From contig JBPOHD010000027.1 in NCBI GenBank assembly GCA_052035955.1, positions 62,001 to 126,000 of the forward strand: a DNA stretch of 64,000 nt, written 5' to 3'. The position numbers were made by a program, and so were the translations under genes. Origin of the DNA: JAEUNJ01 sp052035955 (GTDB lineage: Bacteria; Pseudomonadota; Gammaproteobacteria; Burkholderiales; Rhodocyclaceae). Under the pieces are notes generated by a model. The model did not search any database. It saw nothing but the letters and a program-made list of their open reading frames with translations, and was not told the origin of the DNA. Below are positions 58,905 through 64,000 of the stretch, in pieces. Position 1 is the stretch's first letter. Every line of letters starts with the position of its first letter.

Positions 58905-60231
58905 GGATCAGGACCTCGCCGCGCAGGCTGTGGGGCAGGGCTCCGGTAATGCGCACATCGACGAAGCGACCGAGCAGGCGGTCGGGCCCGGCGAAATTCA
59001 CCACCCGGTTGTTGTCGGTGCGGCCCGACAGTTCGGCGGCGTCCTTCTTTGCATGGCCCTCCACCAGCACCCGCTGCACGCTGCCCACCATGGCCCCGGA
59101 GATGGCCATGGCCTGCAACTCGATGCGCTTCTGCAGGCGCATGAGCCGCGCCGTCTTGAGGGAGGCCGGCGTGGCGTCCTCCATGTCGGCGGCGGGCGTG
59201 CCAGGCCGGGGACTGTAGATGAAGGAGAAGCTGGTATCGAATCCGACGTCCTCGATGAGGCGCATGGTCCGTTCGAAATCCTCCTCGGTCTCGCCGGGAA
59301 ATCCCACGATGAAGTCCGACGACAGGGAGATGTCGGGACGGACGGCCCGCAGGCGGCGGACGAGGGACTTGTATTCGAGGGCCGTGTAGCCGCGCTTCAT
59401 GGCCGCCAGTATCCGGTCCGACCCCGACTGCACGGGCAGGTGCAGATGGGAGACCAGCTTCGGTACCCGGGCGTAGGCGTCGATCAGGCGCTGGCCCAGT
59501 TCCCTCGGATGGGAGGTCGTGTAGCGGATGCGCTCGATGCCGGGCAGGTCGGCGATCGCCTCGATCAGGAAGGCCAGGTCGGCGCCCTCGGGGTCGTCGT
59601 CCAGGGCGCCGCGGTAGGCGTTGACGTTCTGGCCGAGCAGGGTGACCTCCCGTACCCCCTGGCCGGCCAGGCCCACGACCTCGGCCAGGACATCGGCGCA
59701 GGGCCGCGACACTTCCTCTCCCCGGGTATAGGGGACCACGCAGAAGGTGCAGTACTTGGAACAGCCTTCCATGATGGAAACGAAGGCCGACGTACCTTCG
59801 ACGCGGGCCGGCGGCAAGTGGTCGAACTTCTCGATTTCCGGAAACGAGACGTCCACCTGGGCCCGGCCGCTGGCCCGGCGGGCGGCGATCAACTGCGGCA
59901 ACCGGTGCAGGGTCTGGGGGCCGAAGACCAGGTCCACGTAGGGCGCCCGGGCGACGATGGCGTCGCCCTCCTGGCTGGCGACGCAGCCGCCGACGCCAAT
60001 CACCAGGTCCGGTCTTGCCTTCTTCAGATGCTTGATGCGGCCGAGATCGTGGAAGACCTTCTCCTGCGCCTTCTCGCGCACGGAGCAGGTGTTGAACAGG
60101 ATGATGTCGGCCTCTTCGGGGTTCTCGGTCTTCACCGCGCCTTCGGCGCCGGCGAGGACATCGGCCATCCTGTCCGAATCGTATTCGTTCATCTGGCACC
60201 CGAAGGTGCGGATGAACACTTTCTTCGTCAT
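58897..60231 (-). CDS. miaB: tRNA-2-methylthio-N6-dimethylallyladenosine synthase
   Basis: A 444-residue radical-SAM methylthiotransferase that modifies A37 of tRNAs reading UNN codons. N-terminal cluster cysteines lie in TFGCQMNEYDSDRM, FNTCSVREK and GGCVASQEG. The radical-SAM motif is CSKYCTFCVVPYTRG, and a TRAM domain ends the protein. It begins the miaB-phoH-ybeY-corC-lnt operon. A small unknown gene ends 5 bp upstream. Confidence 0.97.
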   Translation of the reverse strand: MTKKVFIRTFGCQMNEYDSDRMADVLAGAEGAVKTENPEEADIILFNTCSVREKAQEKVFHDLGRIKHLKKARPDLVIGVGGCVASQEGDAIVARAPYVDLVFGPQTLHRLPQLIAARRASGRAQVDVSFPEIEKFDHLPPARVEGTSAFVSIMEGCSKYCTFCVVPYTRGEEVSRPCADVLAEVVGLAGQGVREVTLLGQNVNAYRGALDDDPEGADLAFLIEAIADLPGIERIRYTTSHPRELGQRLIDAYARVPKLVSHLHLPVQSGSDRILAAMKRGYTALEYKSLVRRLRAVRPDISLSSDFIVGFPGETEEDFERTMRLIEDVGFDTSFSFIYSPRPGTPAADMEDATPASLKTARLMRLQKRIELQAMAISGAMVGSVQRVLVEGHAKKDAAELSGRTDNNRVVNFAGPDRLLGRFVDVRITGALPHSLRGEVLIRE

Positions 60232-60235
60232 GCGA

Positions 60236-60592
60236 TCAACGGGCGGCGGCGAGTTCGGCGGAACTGAGAATCCAGACCCGGAAGACCTTGCCGTAGGGGT
60301 CGGTCAGGTAACGGACGGTGGCAGCCTGCTGGACGGCGGTCGGAACGACGATGAGGTTCTGCTCGTTGCGGATCTGGATTCCAGGGGCCAGCGCGAGAAC
60401 CTTGCCGTCGATCTGGACCTGCCCCCACTGGGGTGGTTCCATCTGTCCCTGGACGGCATCGGCAGGCAGATTGCGCACCAGACCGGCCACCGGCGGCTGG
60501 ACCGGCGGCGGCGCATTCTGGACGGCATTGACGATCGTGCTGATGATCGCCGGGACGATCGAATTGATAGGCATAAACGGATTATAGATCAA
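60236..60592 (-). CDS. Small unknown protein upstream of miaB
   Basis: I do not recognise this 118-residue protein. It has a short hydrophobic start (IVPAIISTIVNAV), a proline-rich stretch (APPPVQPPVAG) and a C-terminal half of alternating hydrophobic residues (GKVFRVWILSS). There is no clear signal-peptidase site. Two starts are possible: TTG 60592 or ATG 60574. A perfect TATAAT (60586-60581) lies between them, which would put the transcript start near 60574. It is 5 bp from miaB, so it may be the first gene of that operon. Confidence 0.65.
   Translation of the reverse strand: MIYNPFMPINSIVPAIISTIVNAVQNAPPPVQPPVAGLVRNLPADAVQGQMEPPQWGQVQIDGKVLALAPGIQIRNEQNLIVVPTAVQQAATVRYLTDPYGKVFRVWILSSAELAAAR
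60581..60586 (-). promoter_or_regulatory. Possible -10 element for a leaderless transcript
   Basis: TATAAT reads on the minus strand at 60586-60581. The ATG at 60574 begins 7 bases after it, exactly where transcription would start. The -35 region is weak (GAGCTT or GGAGCT at 16-18 bp). If real, the mRNA for the small protein and possibly miaB would start at the initiation codon. Confidence 0.4.
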
Positions 60593-60653
60593 CCGATTGG
60601 CGAAAGCTCCGCACTGCGCTTATCGGCCGGATGGGGAAATCCTTTAGGATTGC

Positions 60654-61586
60654 GTGTTTCCCGCCTGCCGCGCACACCCCTTGCCCGCCGTTCCGACGAC
60701 CATTCCCCGCGCCGGTCTCCTGTTGCTCGCCCTGCTTTCCCTCGGCTGGGGATTCAACTGGCCGATCATGAAGACGGTGATCACCGAGATTCCCCGCTGG
60801 ACCTTCCGCGGCATGTGCCTGGTCCTCGCCTCGGGCGGCCTGTTCGCCATTGCCCGCCTCGCCGGCGGCTCCCTGCGGGTCCCGGCCGGACATGGGAGGC
60901 AGATCCTGACCCTTGCCGCCACCAACATCGTCGGCTGGAACCTCCTCTCCATCTATGGCATCTCCCACCTGCCCTCGGGCCGGGCCGCCATCCTGGGCTA
61001 TACCATGCCCCTGTGGAGCATGTTGCTATCCGCCTGGTTGCTGAACGAGCGGCTGACGCCACGCCGCCTGCTGGGACTTGCCCTGGGCATGGGCGGCATG
61101 GCCCTCCTGGCCGCCACCGAATTCCACCATCTGGGTGCCGCCCCGCTCGGCGTCATTTTCATGCTCGCCGCCGCGGCCGTCTGGGCTGCTGGGGTGGTGG
61201 CCTACAAGCGGGCGCCGCCGCCCATGCCGATCACGGCCCTCACCGCCTGGCAGATGCTGATCGGCGGCGTCCCGATCTGGGCCGTCGGCCTGGCCACCGA
61301 GTCGGTGGCCTGGGGCCAGGTGAGCTTCTGGCCCCTGTTCGGCCTCTGGTACAACGTCTTCGTCGCCGTCCTCTTCTGTTACTGGGCCTGGAACAAGATC
61401 GTCGAGATGGTGCCGGTCGGCGTCTCGTCCCTCGGCTCACTGGTCATACCGGTGGTCGGCGTCTTCAGCGGCATGGTCTTCCTCGGGGAGCAACCGCGCT
61501 GGCAGGACTTCGCCGCCCTGGTCCTGGTCCTCGGCGCCCTGGCCACCGTGATCCTGCCGGCCCGGACGCCGAAGATGGGCGTTTGA
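60654..61586 (+). CDS. EamA/DMT-family transporter
   Basis: A 310-residue membrane protein with about ten helices in two EamA repeats; the first begins LLALLSLGWGFNWPIMK and the second covers LGVIFMLAAAAVWAAGVV onward. The family exports amino acids and other metabolites; the substrate is unknown. The GTG at 60654 follows AGGA by 5 bases, making it the best start. It precedes the ccm genes on the same strand with a 46-bp gap and may be cotranscribed with them, without a clear functional link. Confidence 0.85.
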   Translation: MFPACRAHPLPAVPTTIPRAGLLLLALLSLGWGFNWPIMKTVITEIPRWTFRGMCLVLASGGLFAIARLAGGSLRVPAGHGRQILTLAATNIVGWNLLSIYGISHLPSGRAAILGYTMPLWSMLLSAWLLNERLTPRRLLGLALGMGGMALLAATEFHHLGAAPLGVIFMLAAAAVWAAGVVAYKRAPPPMPITALTAWQMLIGGVPIWAVGLATESVAWGQVSFWPLFGLWYNVFVAVLFCYWAWNKIVEMVPVGVSSLGSLVIPVVGVFSGMVFLGEQPRWQDFAALVLVLGALATVILPARTPKMGV

Positions 61587-61632
61587 CCGGGAACAATCCA
61601 TGCTTTCCACCGATCATGCACAATCGGCGCCC

Positions 61633-62268
61633 ATGCTGACCGTTACCGGACTCTCCTGCCAGCGCGGCGAGCGCCGCCTCTTCGCCGGCCTCGACCTCGC
61701 CGTCGGTGCCGGCGAGTGGGTGCACGTGCAGGGGGAGAACGGCTCCGGCAAGACCACCCTGTTGCGCACCCTGATCGGCCTGGCCCATGCCGCCGAGGGT
61801 GATATCCGCTGGCGCGGCGAGACCCTGCGCGAAGCGGGCGAGGACTACCGCCGGGAACTCCTCTACCTGGGGCACCACGGCGCCATGAAGGAGGAGCTGA
61901 CGCCGATGGAAAACCTGCGCCTGGCCTCCGCCCTCGACGGCAACGACCTGCCGGAGCGGGAAACCCTGCTCGCCCTGCACCGCATGGGGTTGCGGGGGCG
62001 CGAGGACCTGCCCGTCCGCTTCCTTTCCGCCGGCCAGAAGCGGCGCGTCCTGCTCGCCCGCCTGCTGACCCGCAGGGCCACCCTCTGGATCCTCGACGAA
62101 CCCTTCACCGCCCTCGACGTGAAGGCCGTCGACATGCTTGCCGGCCTGATCGGCGAGCACCTGGCCGGCGGCGGTTTGGCCATCCTGACCAGCCACCAGC
62201 CCCTGCCCCTGCCGGGCGGCCGGGCCATCGACCTCGGCGCCTTCGCCGTCCCCGGAGGCCGGGCATGA
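61633..62268 (+). CDS. ccmA: Heme exporter ATP-binding protein CcmA
   Basis: A 211-residue ABC ATPase in system I cytochrome c maturation. Walker A is GENGSGKTTLL (residues about 34-44), the signature is LSAGQKRRVLLARLL and Walker B is LWILDEPFTALD. With CcmB and CcmC it releases holo-CcmE from the complex. The ATG at 61633 matches the family start; an in-frame ATG at 61600 with a better ribosome binding site would add 11 residues and cannot be excluded. Confidence 0.95.
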   Translation: MLTVTGLSCQRGERRLFAGLDLAVGAGEWVHVQGENGSGKTTLLRTLIGLAHAAEGDIRWRGETLREAGEDYRRELLYLGHHGAMKEELTPMENLRLASALDGNDLPERETLLALHRMGLRGREDLPVRFLSAGQKRRVLLARLLTRRATLWILDEPFTALDVKAVDMLAGLIGEHLAGGGLAILTSHQPLPLPGGRAIDLGAFAVPGGRA

Positions 62269-62930
62269 ACGCCGTCCTCGCCGTCGTCCGCCGCGACCTG
62301 CTGCTCGCAATGCGGCGCAAGAGCGAGGTCCTGACCATCCTATTTTTCTTCATGATCGTGGTCAGCCTTTTTCCGCTGGGCATCGGTCCGGAAACGCCCC
62401 TGCTGCGCAAGATCGCCCCGGGCATCCTCTGGGTGGCCGCCCTCCTGGCCAGCATGCTGGGGCTCTCCCGGCTCTTTGCCACCGACCACGCCGACGGCAC
62501 CCTGGAGCAGCTCGCCCTTTCCCCCTCCCCCCTCGGGCTGCTGGTCGCAGGTAAAATCTGCGCCCATTGGCTGGTTTCCGGGCTGCCCCTGGTACTCCTG
62601 GCCCCCGTGCTGGGCGTCCAGTTCGACCTGGACACCGGCGCCCTCGGGATCCTGGTCGTGGCCCTGCTGCTGGGCACTCCCCTGCTATCGCTGATCGGCG
62701 CCATCGGCGCCGCGCTGACCCTGGGCCTGCGTGGCGGCGGTGTCCTGCTGAGCCTGCTGGTGCTGCCGCTCTACGTGCCGGCCCTGATCTTCGGAGCCGG
62801 CGCGGTCGAGGCCCACGTCTCGGGCCTCGGGGCCGGCGGACATCTCTCGCTGCTGGCGGCCTTGCTGGCGCTGGCCGTTTTTTTCGCCCCGTGGGCAGCC
62901 ACGGCGGCCTTGAGGATCGCATTGGAATGA
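62265..62930 (+). CDS. ccmB: Heme exporter membrane protein CcmB
   Basis: A 221-residue protein with about six membrane helices, matching CcmB in length and in the start NAVLAVVRRDLLLAMRRKSE. It is the membrane partner of CcmA. It overlaps both neighbours by 4 bp (ATGA at 62265-62268 and 62927-62930), showing tight translational coupling. Confidence 0.95.
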   Translation: MNAVLAVVRRDLLLAMRRKSEVLTILFFFMIVVSLFPLGIGPETPLLRKIAPGILWVAALLASMLGLSRLFATDHADGTLEQLALSPSPLGLLVAGKICAHWLVSGLPLVLLAPVLGVQFDLDTGALGILVVALLLGTPLLSLIGAIGAALTLGLRGGGVLLSLLVLPLYVPALIFGAGAVEAHVSGLGAGGHLSLLAALLALAVFFAPWAATAALRIALE

Positions 62931-63688
62931 GCAACCGGCTCGTCAACTGGTTCAGGTACGCCTCGCCCCAGAGCTTCTACCCGCTGGCCGGGAAGATGAT
63001 CCCCTGGTTCTGGGCCCTGGCTGCCGCCTTCACCGTCGCCGGCCTCTGGATCAGCTTCTTCGTCGCGCCGACGGACGCCCAGCAGGGCGAGGGCTACCGG
63101 ATCATCTTCATCCACGTGCCTGCCTCCTGGATGTCGATGTTCATCTACTGCGTCATGGCCGGCTGGGCGGCCCTGGACCTGGCGCTCAATACGCGGCTGT
63201 CCGGCATGATGGCCACCGCCCTGGCGCCCACCGGGGCCCTGATGGCCTTCCTGTCCCTGTGGACGGGCGCCCTTTGGGGCAAGCCGATGTGGGGCACCTG
63301 GTGGGTCTGGGATGCGCGCCTCACCTCGGAGCTGATCCTCTTCTTCCTCTACATCGGCTTCATCGCCCTGCAGGCCGCCATCGACGACCCGCGGCGGGCC
63401 GACAAGGCGGGCGCCATCCTGGCCCTGGTCGGCGTGGTGAACATCCCCATCATCTATTTCTCGGTCAAGTGGTGGAACACCCTGCACCAGGGGGCCTCCG
63501 TCTCCCTCAACAAGTCGCCGTCCATGGCCCAGACGATGCTGTGGGGCATGCTCATCATGGCGCTGGCCTTCTGGATGTATTCCATTGCCATCGCCCTGAT
63601 GCGGGCAAGGGCCATCATGCTCGAGCGGGAAATCCACACCGAGTGGGTCAAGAATCTGCCGGAAGTGGGCGGAGGGAGCGCGCGATGA
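62927..63688 (+). CDS. ccmC: Heme lyase/exporter subunit CcmC
   Basis: A 253-residue protein with six membrane helices and the heme-handling tryptophan-rich motif WGTWWVWDARLTSE (residues about 124-137). The histidines in FIHVPASW and NTLHQGAS would be axial heme ligands. CcmC attaches heme to CcmE in the periplasm. It lies between ccmB and ccmD with 4-bp overlaps. Confidence 0.96.
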   Translation: MSNRLVNWFRYASPQSFYPLAGKMIPWFWALAAAFTVAGLWISFFVAPTDAQQGEGYRIIFIHVPASWMSMFIYCVMAGWAALDLALNTRLSGMMATALAPTGALMAFLSLWTGALWGKPMWGTWWVWDARLTSELILFFLYIGFIALQAAIDDPRRADKAGAILALVGVVNIPIIYFSVKWWNTLHQGASVSLNKSPSMAQTMLWGMLIMALAFWMYSIAIALMRARAIMLEREIHTEWVKNLPEVGGGSAR

Positions 63689-63867
63689 ACTGGGGATCGC
63701 CGGCCGAATTCTTCGCCATGGGCGGCTATGGCCTTTACGTCTGGGGCAGCTTCGGCGCCTGCGCCCTGGCCCTGGCCATTGAACCCTTGCTGGTCCGCAA
63801 GCGTCGAAACGACATCCTGCGCAGCCTGCGCCGCGAGCGCATGGCCGAGGAACTGGAAAAAGAGTGA
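63685..63867 (+). CDS. ccmD: Heme exporter protein CcmD
   Basis: A 60-residue protein with one membrane helix (about 12-34, MGGYGLYVWGSFGACALALAIE region) followed by a basic, charged tail (RKRRNDILRSLRRERMAEE). This is the size and layout of CcmD, which stabilises the CcmABC-CcmE complex. Its ATG overlaps the ccmC stop. Confidence 0.92.
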   Translation: MNWGSPAEFFAMGGYGLYVWGSFGACALALAIEPLLVRKRRNDILRSLRRERMAEELEKE

Positions 63868-63940
63868 CCGACAACCCCCGTTGGCCCCACGCGTGCCCTG
63901 GATCCGATCGCGGGCGGCGCGTCGCGGCGAGGTATCCGCA

Positions 63941-64000
63941 ATGAAAGCAAGGCAGAAACGCATCGCCCTGATCCTCGGCGGCCTGGCGACCCTCGGCATT
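63941..64000 (+). CDS. ccmE: Cytochrome c maturation protein CcmE, first 20 residues (cut by window edge)
   Basis: Only the start is inside the window. The peptide MKARQKRIALILGGLATLGI has the basic start and membrane anchor typical of CcmE, the periplasmic heme chaperone. GAGGT lies 8-12 bases before the ATG. The 73-bp spacer after ccmD shows nothing else. Position next to ccmD supports the call. Confidence 0.85.
   Translation, partial: MKARQKRIALILGGLATLGI

Overview
The window is a high-GC chromosomal segment with short spacers, frequent 4-bp ATGA stop/start overlaps and many GTG/TTG starts. Gene content and order point to a betaproteobacterium, most likely of the Rhodocyclales (the Azoarcus/Aromatoleum/Thauera/Sulfuritalea kind). 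The arguments are a pad cluster for anaerobic phenylacetate oxidation, the orders glyQ-glyS-gmhB-plsC, aroK-aroB-dgt-gltB-gltD and miaB-phoH-ybeY-corC-lnt, a cold-shock-linked infA, cytochrome c4 beside engB, and a system I ccm operon. The genus assignment is inference.

Left part (1-7462, minus strand): a catabolic operon running leftwards off the window, in the order thioesterase, fdhD, padB, padC, padD, padE, padF, padG (partial). PadBCD is the membrane-associated molybdenum enzyme phenylacetyl-CoA:acceptor oxidoreductase. PadEFG are part of phenylglyoxylate dehydrogenase, which makes benzoyl-CoA. FdhD would mature the molybdenum cofactor. The 387-bp upstream region (7463-7849) holds four TGATACA-type half-sites, and three spacers inside the operon hold repeats or hairpins.

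7850-10390 (plus strand): an uncharacterised protein divergent from pad, a DUF2237 protein, then a cold-shock protein, a second-type IF-1 and a lysine-methyltransferase-like enzyme lying 4 bp after infA. 10493-18433 (minus strand): a periplasmic binding protein overlapping a hybrid histidine kinase, then a two-gene RND efflux system. 18602-28456: EF-G-like GTPase, exported peroxiredoxin, orphan TPP enzyme, redox-active Cys protein, aldo/keto reductase, glmS-glmU and a small secreted protein.

28523-38294 (minus strand): glutamate synthase (gltBD), dGTPase-like protein, aroB, aroK and cytochrome c4, with engB divergent. 39037-43165 (minus strand): chalcone-isomerase-like protein, TAXI binding protein, fused TRAP permease and DUF1850 protein. 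43351-47853 (plus strand): an HD-GYP response regulator followed by a PAS/REC/REC/HPt hybrid kinase, a plausible phosphorelay to c-di-GMP breakdown.

47867-60592 (minus strand): housekeeping runs covering glycyl-tRNA synthetase, heptose and phospholipid synthesis, a YgjP-type peptidase with a decayed paralogue, a two-domain rhodanese, and lnt-corC-ybeY-phoH-miaB. 60654-64000 (plus strand): an EamA transporter and ccmABCD-ccmE (cut by the right edge). I saw no tRNA, rRNA, CRISPR array, insertion sequence or prophage. The segment reads as core genome plus one aromatic-degradation cluster.
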